A stretch of DNA of 27,234 nucleotides from an uncultured Eubacteriales bacterium. Its GTDB lineage: Bacteria; Bacillota; Clostridia; Oscillospirales; Oscillospiraceae. Below are positions 16,386-24,233 of the stretch, in pieces. The notes beneath the pieces are model-generated. The model ran no database searches, was not told where the DNA came from, and saw nothing but the letters and a program-made list of their open reading frames with translations. The number at the start of each line of letters is the position of its first letter. The stretch's first letter is position 1. The translations under genes were made by a program, and so were the position numbers. The stretch spans positions 1 to 27,234 of the forward strand of contig URPD01000021.1 of assembly GCA_900549645.1 (NCBI GenBank), written 5' to 3'.

Positions 16386-16937
16386 ATGGAACTGGAACTA
16401 CACAAAGGCCGCCCGGCCGACAGGCGCATCGATAAGGAAGAGCACTGCTACGCGCTTCTCGATTCGCTTGGGATAGAATATTACCGCGTCGACCACGAAC
16501 ACGCGGACACGATCGAAGCCTGTCACGGCATAGAGTCCGTGCTGGGCTGCGGGATATGCAAAAATCTGTTTCTGTGCAACCGGCAGGCGACGGAGTTTTA
16601 TCTGCTGCTCCTCCCCGGTGACAAGCCGTTCAAGACCAAGCTTCTGTCAAAGCAGATAGGCTCGGCGCGGCTGTCGTTCGCATCCGCGGATTATATGGAA
16701 GAGCTGTTGGACATCACGCCCGGCTCCGTCAGTGTGCTGGGGCTGATGAACGACGCTCAGCGCCGCGTACACCTGCTCATAGATAACGACCTGCTCGCCG
16801 ACGAATATCTCGGCTGCCATCCCTGCATAAACACTTCAACCCTGCGCATTGCGATGAGCGACGTGCTTCAAAAGCTCATCCCCGCCATGGGGCACGAGCC
16901 TACATTCGTCACTCTGCCGTGGAATCCTGAGGAATAA
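16386..16937 (+). CDS. YbaK/ProX-type aminoacyl-tRNA deacylase (Ala-tRNA-Pro editing family)
   Basis: Single-domain trans-editing enzyme, 183 residues, of the INS/YbaK superfamily; it most resembles ProXp-ala (PrdX), which removes alanine wrongly attached to tRNA-Pro. Visible features: the core Lys59 in CKNLFLCN, TEFYLLLLPGDK, the GSVSVLGLMND loop (118-128) and HPCINTSTL (149-157), all diagnostic for ProX-like proteins. The gene begins 15 bp after the CoA-transferase stop and is last in the plus-strand run. Its TAA stop is inside the stem of the terminator hairpin. ProXp-ala, YbaK and related editing specificities cannot be separated with certainty by eye. Confidence 0.87.
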   Translation: MELELHKGRPADRRIDKEEHCYALLDSLGIEYYRVDHEHADTIEACHGIESVLGCGICKNLFLCNRQATEFYLLLLPGDKPFKTKLLSKQIGSARLSFASADYMEELLDITPGSVSVLGLMNDAQRRVHLLIDNDLLADEYLGCHPCINTSTLRIAMSDVLQKLIPAMGHEPTFVTLPWNPEE

Positions 16938-16988
16938 CAAAACGCCGTCCCCGTGAACGAAAGGTTCACGGGGACGGCGTTTTGTTAT
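16934..16988. terminator. Bidirectional terminator: 25-bp perfect hairpin between convergent genes
   Basis: Left arm 16934-16958, loop GAAAG (16959-16963), right arm 16964-16988, with no mismatch. A-rich and T-rich outer ends (ACAAAACG / CGTTTTGT) give a U-run on either strand. It serves the plus-strand unit ending at 16937 and the minus-strand alr ending at 16998. The left arm includes the TAA stop of the deacylase gene. The CCGTCCCCGTGAAC core resembles a hairpin often seen between Firmicutes genes, so it may be one copy of a dispersed repeat. Confidence 0.85.
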
Positions 16989-16997
16989 GTACCGCTT

Positions 16998-18131
16998 TTA
17001 TTTCCGCACGTACACACGCGGGACGCGCTTGGACACCGCACAGAGAAGCTCATACGGTATCGTCCCGGCGGCGTCGGAGAGCTTATAGATGCTGTTGCGC
17101 TCGCCGAACAGCTCCACCTCGCTGCCGACGTCGACCTCAGGAAGCTCCGTCAGGTCGATCATGCACATGTCCATGCATATGCTGCCGCGCTGCGGCGCAA
17201 AGCCGTTTCCGGCGGCGAAGCTGCATTTATTTGATATCACGCGCGGCAGGCCGTCGGCATAGCCTATGGCAAGCACGCCCATGCGTGTGCGCCGCTCGGT
17301 GACATAGCGGCGGCCATAACTGACGCTGACGCCGCTGTCATAGATCTTTATCGTACTGACCGTGCTGACAAGGCGCATACACGGCTTCAGCCCCATTCTT
17401 CCGCTGGCATCGCCATAGCCGTACAGCAGCAGGCCGGGGCGAACCATATCCAGCGCCATCTCAGGATAGCTCTCCACAGCGCCGCTGTTGGCGCAGTGGC
17501 GTATTTTGAATTTGATATTGCCGCGGGCTTCCACCTCGTCCACGACGCGGCAGAACAGCGCGAACTGCGCGCGGGTGTACTCCTCGCAGTCCTCGCCCGG
17601 CTCGTCGGACACGGCGAAGTGCGTATATATGCCCTCGCTCTCTATGCCCGGCAGCGTGCAGGAGCGGATGACATTGTCCACGCCCTCCTCGAAGTGCGCC
17701 CCGTCGCAGAGAAAGCCAAGGCGGGACATGCCCGTGTCGAGCTTTATATGTATCTTCAGCGTCTTTCCAAGGTTCACGGCCTCCGCCGAATACTCCAGCG
17801 CCTTGGCAAGGCAGGTCACGGTCTGGGTGATGTTCTGCTCGATGAGCACGGAGGTGTACTCGTGCGGCGTGTGGCCGAGGATAAGTATCGGCATCGTGAC
17901 TCCGCCGCCGCGCAGCTCCAGCGCCTCGTCAAGGCAGGATACGGCAAGGTAATCCGCGCCCTCAGCCTGCAAAAGCCGCGAGACCGGCAGTGCGCCGTGC
18001 CCGTACGCGTCCGCCTTCACAACGCCGAGGAAACGGCAGCCCTCCGGCAGGGTCGCGCGGATGGCGCGGTAGTTATGCCGCAGATTCTCAAGGTTTATTT
18101 CCGCCCATGTTCTCTTCTGTAAGTCGTTCAT
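16998..18131 (-). CDS. alr: Alanine racemase
   Basis: PLP enzyme interconverting L- and D-alanine, supplying D-Ala for peptidoglycan. 377 residues from the chosen start, standard for the family. The N-terminal TIM barrel starts TWAEINLENLRHN and has the PLP-Lys39 in VVKADAYGHG (same number as in the Geobacillus enzyme). The region SVSYGRRY supplies the second catalytic base (Tyr). The C-terminal beta domain includes SICMDMCMID. The longest frame starts at 18173 and would overlap the upstream gene; ATG 18131 is preferred, with GGAG six bases upstream. It follows the lipoprotein gene by 22 bp and is probably co-transcribed with it. It could serve wall synthesis or alanine catabolism; wall synthesis is the default. 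Confidence 0.96.
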   Translation of the reverse strand: MNDLQKRTWAEINLENLRHNYRAIRATLPEGCRFLGVVKADAYGHGALPVSRLLQAEGADYLAVSCLDEALELRGGGVTMPILILGHTPHEYTSVLIEQNITQTVTCLAKALEYSAEAVNLGKTLKIHIKLDTGMSRLGFLCDGAHFEEGVDNVIRSCTLPGIESEGIYTHFAVSDEPGEDCEEYTRAQFALFCRVVDEVEARGNIKFKIRHCANSGAVESYPEMALDMVRPGLLLYGYGDASGRMGLKPCMRLVSTVSTIKIYDSGVSVSYGRRYVTERRTRMGVLAIGYADGLPRVISNKCSFAAGNGFAPQRGSICMDMCMIDLTELPEVDVGSEVELFGERNSIYKLSDAAGTIPYELLCAVSKRVPRVYVRK

Positions 18132-18153
18132 ATCTGTCTCCGTTCCGAGGAAT

Positions 18154-18714
18154 TCAGGCGCTGTCCGTGCCAAGCTTCCAATCCTCTATTTCGCAGAATA
18201 CCGTCACGCGCTCGCCGGACGCAAGCTCCGCGTATACCGGCGTCAGGCTCTCCTCTTCGAGCCACACGGTAACGGTCATGCCATCCTCAGGGATGAGCCG
18301 CACTACCGTGCTGCCGCCCTCGCGCCAGAAGCAGTCGGCATAGCCGCCGCGCAGTGCGTCGACCAGCGCCGGAAGCGCGCCGACCGGCGTCAGGCCGCCG
18401 TCCAGCGTCCCGGTGTCGATGACGAAGCCGTAATACTTCAGCGCGCCGGAGCCGTTCTTCCGCACCGCCTTCACTCCGCGCAGTTCCTCAGGCGACAGCA
18501 CCGTCACGGCGCATTCCCCGCCCGACTGCTCATAGCGAAGCTCAAAGCTGACGCTCTTGTCCTCATACTCGGCGCGCAGAGCGGCCGTAAAGCTCAGGTT
18601 GTCCGCCTCGGAGACGGTTTCGGAAAATTCATCCCAGCGCTGTTCAAGCCCGCTGCCGCAGCCCGTCAGGAGCAAGACCGCGCACAGCGCGAACACGGTG
18701 CATATGCGTTTCAT
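18154..18714 (-). CDS. Small predicted lipoprotein of unknown function
   Basis: A 186-residue protein with a lipoprotein signal peptide: MKR, a hydrophobic stretch, then LLLTGC with the lipidated Cys19. The mature part is a mixed-charge beta-rich sequence with no motif I recognise with confidence. The overall pattern (short outer-surface domain with repeated amphipathic strands and an EDGMTVTVWL stretch) loosely recalls LolA/LppX-like folds, but this is only an impression. The longest frame starts at a TTG at 18726, which is part of the ribosome binding site region; ATG 18714 has GGAGG five bases upstream and is preferred. It precedes alr, so a cell-surface role alongside wall synthesis is possible. 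Confidence 0.75.
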   Translation of the reverse strand: MKRICTVFALCAVLLLTGCGSGLEQRWDEFSETVSEADNLSFTAALRAEYEDKSVSFELRYEQSGGECAVTVLSPEELRGVKAVRKNGSGALKYYGFVIDTGTLDGGLTPVGALPALVDALRGGYADCFWREGGSTVVRLIPEDGMTVTVWLEEESLTPVYAELASGERVTVFCEIEDWKLGTDSA

Positions 18715-18762
18715 GGCGTCCTCCAAAATAATGATGCCATAGCATATGCTGCGATACGCCGT

Positions 18763-18791
18763 ATTATAATCCTTCGGAGACGATTAGTCAA
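18763..18791 (-). promoter_or_regulatory. Promoter of the lipoprotein-alr unit
   Basis: TTGACT (18786-18791), a 17-base spacer and a perfect TATAAT (18763-18768) on the minus strand, lying just past the phoR stop at 18798. It gives the lipoprotein and alr genes expression independent of the phosphate unit upstream. Confidence 0.75.
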
Positions 18792-18797
18792 ATATCA

Positions 18798-20459
18798 TCA
18801 TTGAATGGGCAGAATTACGCTTATGCTCGTTCCCTTTCCGGGCGCGCTGTCCATGGATATCCGCCCGCCGTGGTACTGGACGGCGTGTTTAACTATCGAC
18901 AGGCCAAGCCCCGTGCCGCCGGACTCCTTGGAATGGCTCTTGTCCACGCGGTAGAACCGCTCGAAAATGCGGCTCTGATCCTCCGCCGCGATGCCTATCC
19001 CCGTGTCGCTCACGGTCAGCTTCGCGTTTTTGCCGTCGGACGATACATTGATACTGACGGAGCCGCCGTCGACGTTGTATTTTATCGCGTTGTCGCCGAG
19101 GTTGTAGGCCACCTCGTATATGAGCTGCCGTACGCCCTCAAGCTCCGCCGGCTCGCCGCTTACGGAGAGATGCACGTTCTTTTTCTCCGCCTCGGCCTGG
19201 AGATCGTCCGCGGCGCCCTGCGCGACTTCAAGCAGATCAAGTCTCTCCTTCGGGAGCACCTCGCCCTCGTCAAGCTGGGAAAGGCGGATTATATCGCCGA
19301 TAAGCGTCACAAGTCTCTGCGCTTCGGCGCGGATATGGCCGACGAAGCGCGGCATATCCTCAGGCTGCACCATGCCGTTTTCTATAAGCTCCGCACTGCC
19401 GATGATGCCCTGAAGCGGCGTTTTCAGCTCGTGCGAGACGTTCGCGGTGAACTCGCGGCGCATCTGCTCCGCGCTCTCCTGCTCCGTCACGTCGAAAACC
19501 AGTATAACGGTGCCGATAGCGGCTCCGTCGGAATCTATGCGGCTGACGTCGACCTGATAAATGCGGCCTCCATGCCGCTCATGCAGACGGCCATGCCCGC
19601 TCTCCATCGCCGAACGCACCGCCGCGCTCATGTCACAGCTGCGGTCAACCGTCAAAAAGTCCTTCCCCGCGCAGTCCCCCTCCACGGCGAAGATATTCCG
19701 CGCCGCCGGGTTAATGCTGAGGATGTAGCCCTGCTCGTTGAGCAGCACAAGCCCCTCGCGCATATTGCCCGTCACCTGCGCAAATTCGTCCGTGCGCCGC
19801 CGCAGTTCGCGCAGCTGCGAATTTATCTGACTGCGCTGGCGGTTGATGCGGCCTAAAACAGGCGCAAGCTCCTCGTAGGCGGCGTTGCTGTCGTCCAGCG
19901 GGTGCTCCAGATCAAGCTCGTTGAGCGGCGCGACGACACGGCGGGAGATATGCTTTGCGAGTATCGCGGACAGTATCAGCGCCGCGGCGAGCACCGCCAG
20001 CATCGGCTGTGTCACGCCGAGCAGGAGCGCGCCCACCGTCGCCGTACTGACGGAGACGCGCAGCACCGTGCCGTCGTCAAGGCGGCGCGCGGCGTACATC
20101 GTTTTCTGCATCAGCGTATTCGAGTATCTGACGCTCTCGCCTGCTCCGGTCTCAAGCGCGGCTTTGAATTCCTCGCGGTCGGAGTGATTCTCCAGACTGT
20201 CGGCGTCGGCCTTGGTGTCGTAAATCACGCTGCCGTCTGCGGCTATCCACGTAAAGCGGCGCTGCCCGTCCGGCAGCGCGGCGAGATAATCCGTGCCCTC
20301 GTCCTCGACGCCGACTGCGGCTATGCCCAGCTCTTCGCGCAGGCCGCTCTCCTCGATGCCGCCGAAATAATCGCGCAGAAAGCCCACTATCGTTATCATG
20401 CTCGCAAGCAGCACGCAGGCCGCCGTAAGCATAATGGAAGAGAAAATTTTCTTTGTCAT
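18798..20459 (-). CDS. phoR: PhoR-like membrane sensor histidine kinase of the phosphate two-component system
   Basis: A 553-residue kinase. TM1 (about 5-28), an extracytoplasmic sensor region of about 120 residues, TM2 (about 152-170), a HAMP-like segment, a PAS domain (about 225-325), then the phospho-accepting His343 in VSHELKTP. The ATPase domain follows, with NLGDNAIKYN, SDTGIGI, a FERFYR F-box and GGTGLGLSI. It would autophosphorylate and phosphorylate the PhoB-like partner whose gene it overlaps by 4 nt (ATGA at 20456-20459). Membership of the pst-phoU unit makes phosphate the expected signal, relayed through PstSCAB/PhoU rather than sensed directly. It is the last gene of the unit. 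Confidence 0.93.
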   Translation of the reverse strand: MTKKIFSSIMLTAACVLLASMITIVGFLRDYFGGIEESGLREELGIAAVGVEDEGTDYLAALPDGQRRFTWIAADGSVIYDTKADADSLENHSDREEFKAALETGAGESVRYSNTLMQKTMYAARRLDDGTVLRVSVSTATVGALLLGVTQPMLAVLAAALILSAILAKHISRRVVAPLNELDLEHPLDDSNAAYEELAPVLGRINRQRSQINSQLRELRRRTDEFAQVTGNMREGLVLLNEQGYILSINPAARNIFAVEGDCAGKDFLTVDRSCDMSAAVRSAMESGHGRLHERHGGRIYQVDVSRIDSDGAAIGTVILVFDVTEQESAEQMRREFTANVSHELKTPLQGIIGSAELIENGMVQPEDMPRFVGHIRAEAQRLVTLIGDIIRLSQLDEGEVLPKERLDLLEVAQGAADDLQAEAEKKNVHLSVSGEPAELEGVRQLIYEVAYNLGDNAIKYNVDGGSVSINVSSDGKNAKLTVSDTGIGIAAEDQSRIFERFYRVDKSHSKESGGTGLGLSIVKHAVQYHGGRISMDSAPGKGTSISVILPIQ

Positions 20460-21133
20460 ACCTGCGCCTCCAGCCGGTAGCCCACTCCGCGCACCGTCTC
20501 TATCATCTCGCCGTATTCGCCGAGCTTCTGGCGCAGAGTGCGTATATGCATGTCAACCGTGCGCGTCTCGCCGCAGTAATCGGTGCCCCAGACCCGCTCC
20601 ATGAGCTGTTCGCGCGTGAACGCGGTGCCGGGGTACGCCATGAAGAGACGCAGCAGTTCAAATTCCTTGTATGTAAGCGTGATGCGCTGGCCGCCGGCGG
20701 TGACGGTATGCGCGTCGGCATCGAGCGAGACGCCGCCCGCGCTGAGACCCGTATGCTCTGCGCTGCCGCGGCGGCAGCGGCGCAGTACCGCTTTGACGCA
20801 GGACACCAGCTCCATCACGCCGAAGGGCTTTGCGAGATAGTAGTCCGCGCCGAGGTCCAGGCCGTGTATCTTATCGTACTCCGTCCCCTTCGCCGTGGCC
20901 ATGATAACGGGGATATCGCGCAGAGCGTCGGACGCGCGCATACGGCTCAGAAGCTCGATGCCATCTATTCCCGGCAGCATCACGTCCAGCACGACAAGCT
21001 CCGGGCGCTCGGCGCGCAGTGCGTCCCAGAACGCGGCGCCGTCGGAAAATCCGCGCGCCTCGAAGCCCACAGAACGCAGGGCGTATACCTCGATATCACG
21101 TATGCTGGCGTCATCCTCCACGCACCATATCAT
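20456..21133 (-). CDS. phoB: PhoB/PhoP-like response regulator (OmpR family)
   Basis: A 225-residue DNA-binding regulator. The receiver domain (about 1-115) has acidic residues Glu6-Asp7-Asp8, the phospho-acceptor Asp50 in VVLDVMLPG, a conserved Thr/Ser in MATAKG and Lys in YYLAKPFG. The C-terminal winged helix (about 130-225) has YKEFELLRLF and RTVDMHIRTLRQKLG, typical of the OmpR/PhoB class. AAGGAGA precedes the ATG. Both ends overlap neighbours by 4 nt (phoU upstream, phoR downstream). The direct repeats upstream of pstS are its likely target. Confidence 0.94.
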   Translation of the reverse strand: MIWCVEDDASIRDIEVYALRSVGFEARGFSDGAAFWDALRAERPELVVLDVMLPGIDGIELLSRMRASDALRDIPVIMATAKGTEYDKIHGLDLGADYYLAKPFGVMELVSCVKAVLRRCRRGSAEHTGLSAGGVSLDADAHTVTAGGQRITLTYKEFELLRLFMAYPGTAFTREQLMERVWGTDYCGETRTVDMHIRTLRQKLGEYGEMIETVRGVGYRLEAQV

Positions 21134-21783
21134 TGTCCCTTGTCTCCTTTATGCACGCCTGTCACGGCAAATATCACCCATTCGGCAATATTCACCGCAT
21201 GGTCGGCGATGCGTTCAAAATACTTTGCAATCATCAGCAGGTCGAGGTCAAGCTCCCCGTTGCCGGGGTTTTTCGCTATGGCGTCTATAAGCTCCGCCTT
21301 GACCTGTATGAACCGTGCGTCGACCTCGTCGTCCTCGGCTATGACCCGTTCCGCTAACATTATATCATATTTTACATACGCATCAACACTTTCCGTGACC
21401 ATATTCACCGCGCGGCGCGCCATTTCGCAGATAAGAGCGTCGTTTCCCGCTCCGCGCCTGCCGAGAAAGCGCACCAGTGCCGCTATCTCCTCCGCCTGAT
21501 CGCCTATGCGCTCCATATCCGTTATCATTTTGAGCGCGGCGGATATCTGCCGCAGGTCGCGCGCCACGGGCTGCTGCTGCAATAATAACCGTAGGCACAT
21601 GGATTCTATCGTGCGCTCCATCCGGTCAATGTCCGCGCCCAGCGTATCAACGCGCTTCGCAAGCTCCATGTCGCCCTCGGCGAGAGCCTTCGTCGCAAGC
21701 GCGATTATCTCCTCGCACATTGCGCCCATCTCGATGAGCGAACGGTTCAGCTCCGAAAGCTGCCGGTCAAAATTGCTTCTCAT
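21130..21783 (-). CDS. phoU: Phosphate signalling/transport regulator PhoU
   Basis: A 217-residue, all-helical cytoplasmic protein made of two PhoU three-helix repeats (about 10-105 and 115-205), usual family length. Acidic, metal-cluster-type stretches such as GADIDRMER, TDMERIGDQAEEI and IAKYFERIADHAVNIAEWV are clear. It links the Pst transporter to the PhoR kinase and limits phosphate uptake when phosphate is plentiful. The start codon abuts the pstB stop with no gap, and the stop overlaps phoB. Confidence 0.95.
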   Translation of the reverse strand: MRSNFDRQLSELNRSLIEMGAMCEEIIALATKALAEGDMELAKRVDTLGADIDRMERTIESMCLRLLLQQQPVARDLRQISAALKMITDMERIGDQAEEIAALVRFLGRRGAGNDALICEMARRAVNMVTESVDAYVKYDIMLAERVIAEDDEVDARFIQVKAELIDAIAKNPGNGELDLDLLMIAKYFERIADHAVNIAEWVIFAVTGVHKGDKGQ

Positions 21784-22536
21784 TTATCCAAACCTCCCCG
21801 TTATGTAGTCCTCCGTGCGCTTGTCGGCCGGCTGTGAGAACATCTGCTCCGTTCCGCCGTACTCCACCAGCTCGCCCAGAAGGAAAAACGCGGTGTTGTC
21901 GGATATGCGCACGGCCTGCTGCATGTTGTGCGTCACGATGACGATAGTATACTTGCCGCGAAGCTGCATTGCAAGCTCCTCAATGCGCGAGGTGGATATC
22001 GGGTCGAGCGCGCTCGTCGGCTCGTCCATCAGCAGCACCTCCGGCTCCACAGCCAGCGCCCGCGCGATGCACAGTCTCTGCTGCTGGCCGCCCGAAAGGC
22101 CGAGCGCATTCTTCTTCAGCCGGTCTTTCACCTCGTCCCAGATCGCCGCGTCGCGCAGGGAGCGCTCGACTATGTCGTCAAGCCTCGCGCGGCTCCGCAC
22201 GCCGTGGGTGCGCGGGCCGTAGGCGATGTTATCGTATATGCTCATGGGGAAGGGGTTCGGCTTCTGGAACACCATGCCGATCTGCCGTCGCAGTTCATTG
22301 ACATCTGTGCCCGGTGCGTATATGTCCTCCCCGCGATATCTGACGCTGCCCGTGATCTTCACGTCCGGAACAAGGTCGTTCATGCGGTTGAGCGTTTTGA
22401 GGAAGGTCGATTTTCCGCATCCGGAGGGGCCGATGAGCGCCGTGATGCTGTGCGGCTCAATCTCGACGCAGATATCCTTCAGCGCCTGCTGCTTCCCGTA
22501 CCAGAGGCGCAGATCGTTTACCGAAATAATGCTCAT
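21784..22536 (-). CDS. pstB: Phosphate ABC transporter ATP-binding protein
   Basis: ATPase subunit of the PstSCAB phosphate importer, 250 residues, standard size. Walker A GPSGCGKST (36-44), Q-loop in FQKPNPFPMSIYDNIAYG (the PNPFPMSI stretch is characteristic of PstB), signature LSGGQQQR, Walker B LLMDEPTSALD, and the switch His in VTHNMQQA. Its start overlaps the pdxK stop by 4 nt and its stop directly abuts the phoU start, so translation is tightly coupled along this stretch. Confidence 0.97.
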   Translation of the reverse strand: MSIISVNDLRLWYGKQQALKDICVEIEPHSITALIGPSGCGKSTFLKTLNRMNDLVPDVKITGSVRYRGEDIYAPGTDVNELRRQIGMVFQKPNPFPMSIYDNIAYGPRTHGVRSRARLDDIVERSLRDAAIWDEVKDRLKKNALGLSGGQQQRLCIARALAVEPEVLLMDEPTSALDPISTSRIEELAMQLRGKYTIVIVTHNMQQAVRISDNTAFFLLGELVEYGGTEQMFSQPADKRTEDYITGRFG

Positions 22537-23357
22537 CTCAGCGCTCCTTTTTTCAGCAAGTCCTCGAAGCTCAGCCCGTACCAGTGCGACGGCTGGCGCT
22601 TCACCGTCTCGCGGACACAGCCGTAGCAGAAGTCCGCTGCCGCGGCCAGCGCAAGCTGCATGTCACGCTGTGGGTCGGCCATAAGCTTGCCGCAGAACGC
22701 GGACGTGAAAACGTCGCCCGTGCCGTGCAGCGCAAGCGGGACATAGGGTGTGCTTATCTCGCACTTTTCCCCGCCGAAGCGCGACAGGTAGCCGACGCGC
22801 CCCTCACGGCGCACGCCGGTTATTATCACGCTCGGCACATTGAGCCGCGCGAGTATCGTCTCAGGCGCGGTATCAAACGGCAGTCCGGCGAGGATCGCGG
22901 CCTCGGTCAGGTTCGGCGTTATCACGTCGGCAAGCGCTGTAAGCCGCCGCATCGCCTCCACATATTCATCCGAAAAGCATGGGTACAGCCGCCCGTTGTC
23001 GCCCAGAACAGGGTCGACTATCACGACGGTATCGTCCCCGCCAAAATCGCGGATTATCTTCTCCGTCAGGTTTATCTGCTCCACTGAGCCGAAGAAGCCG
23101 GTATATATGCAGTCAAATTTTGCGCCGATGCTCCTCCAGTGCGCGGTGAAGGCGCGCATTTCCTCGGTCATCTCCCGCGCCGCGAAGCCCTCGAAGCCGC
23201 CCGTGTGCGTTGAGAGTATGACGGTGGGCAGCGCCACGGCCTCGACCCCGCAGGCCGAGACTATCGGCAGTGCCACGGAAAGCGAGCATTTGCCGATGCA
23301 GGACAGGTCGTTTATGAGCATCGCGCGCGGCATTCCGGTTTCGTTTATAGTAGTCAT
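22533..23357 (-). CDS. pdxK: Pyridoxal/pyridoxamine kinase embedded in the pst operon
   Basis: Ribokinase-superfamily enzyme of 274 residues that phosphorylates B6 vitamers to make PLP/PMP. Seen: INDLSCIGKCSLSVALPI and PTVILSTHTGG at the N-terminus (typical of PdxY/PdxK), VDPVLGDNG (114-122), TPNLTEA (147-153), and GTGDVF with the catalytic-base Asp215. Both ends overlap their neighbours by 4 nt (pstA and pstB), so it is a true member of the operon and not a passenger with its own signals. The position is odd: pstA is normally followed directly by pstB. Why a B6 kinase should be phosphate-regulated is unknown. A hydroxymethylpyrimidine kinase is a less likely alternative. Confidence 0.92.
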   Translation of the reverse strand: MTTINETGMPRAMLINDLSCIGKCSLSVALPIVSACGVEAVALPTVILSTHTGGFEGFAAREMTEEMRAFTAHWRSIGAKFDCIYTGFFGSVEQINLTEKIIRDFGGDDTVVIVDPVLGDNGRLYPCFSDEYVEAMRRLTALADVITPNLTEAAILAGLPFDTAPETILARLNVPSVIITGVRREGRVGYLSRFGGEKCEISTPYVPLALHGTGDVFTSAFCGKLMADPQRDMQLALAAAADFCYGCVRETVKRQPSHWYGLSFEDLLKKGALR

Positions 23358-24232
23358 AGCTTTTTCTTCCTATTATAGTATTTGGTCACCAGTCCGGCAG
23401 CCAGATTTATCACAAGCGTGAGGAACATGAGTATCGCCGCTATCGCAAAGGCCACACCGAATTCGCCCTGCTCCTTCGCGTAGACGTAGAGCGCGACAGT
23501 GAGCGTCGCGCCCGCGCCCTCAAGGCCAACGGTACGGATTCCCTCAAACAGCGGACGGAGCGTGTGCGCGAAGCCCGCCGTGAACAGCAGCGCCGCCGAC
23601 TCGCCGAGGATACGCCCGATAGAGAGGATGCAGCCCGTGATAACGCCGTCCACACAGCCGGGGATGACCACGGTGCGGATGACGCGCCACTTGCCCGCGC
23701 CCAGTCCGAACGCGCCCTCGCGGTAGCTCTGCGGCACGGTTTTCAGGCTCTCCTGCGTTGTGCGCATTATCGTCGGCAGGTTCATCACCGCAAGCGTCAG
23801 CGCACCCGCGAAAAGAGAAGTGCTCATGCTCAGAAACTGACAGAAGAACAGCATACCGACAAGGCCGTAGATTATCGACGGGATGCCTGACAGCGTCTCC
23901 GCGGCGTACTCTATCGCGCCGACGATGCGCTTATTGTGCGCATACTCCGTCAGGTATATCGCCGCCCCGACTCCAAGCGGGACGACGATGACGATCGCCG
24001 CAAGCATGATATAGAGGGTGTTCATAATATCTGGCAGGATGCCTATGCGCTCCTCAAGGTAGCTCGGCGAAGTGAACACCAGCTCCCATGACAGATTCGG
24101 GATGCCCTTATACAGCACATACCCTATCAGAAACAGCACCAGCGCGCAGGTAAGAGCGGCTGCAAGCCACATCAGCGCGCGCATCAGCCAGCCGTACGCG
24201 CGCCGGGAAGGCGAAAGTTTTTTTGAATTCAT
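23354..24232 (-). CDS. pstA: Phosphate ABC transporter permease
   Basis: Second permease of the Pst importer, 292 residues from the chosen start, with about six membrane helices and the permease coupling loop around SYREGAFGLGAGKWRVI (the EAA-type motif). ETLSGIPSIIYGLVG is typical of PstA/PstC. The longest frame begins at 24277, well inside pstC; ATG 24232 lies one base after the pstC stop with AAGGA about eight bases upstream, and starts a normal cytoplasmic N-terminus. The stop overlaps pdxK by 4 nt. Confidence 0.95.
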   Translation of the reverse strand: MNSKKLSPSRRAYGWLMRALMWLAAALTCALVLFLIGYVLYKGIPNLSWELVFTSPSYLEERIGILPDIMNTLYIMLAAIVIVVPLGVGAAIYLTEYAHNKRIVGAIEYAAETLSGIPSIIYGLVGMLFFCQFLSMSTSLFAGALTLAVMNLPTIMRTTQESLKTVPQSYREGAFGLGAGKWRVIRTVVIPGCVDGVITGCILSIGRILGESAALLFTAGFAHTLRPLFEGIRTVGLEGAGATLTVALYVYAKEQGEFGVAFAIAAILMFLTLVINLAAGLVTKYYNRKKKL

Positions 24233-24233
24233 A

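Noticed and set aside
4305..23357. A PLP-centred system linking ilvA, ridA, alr and pdxK
   Set aside because: The genes are in separate transcription units with different promoters; shared cofactor use alone does not make a system.
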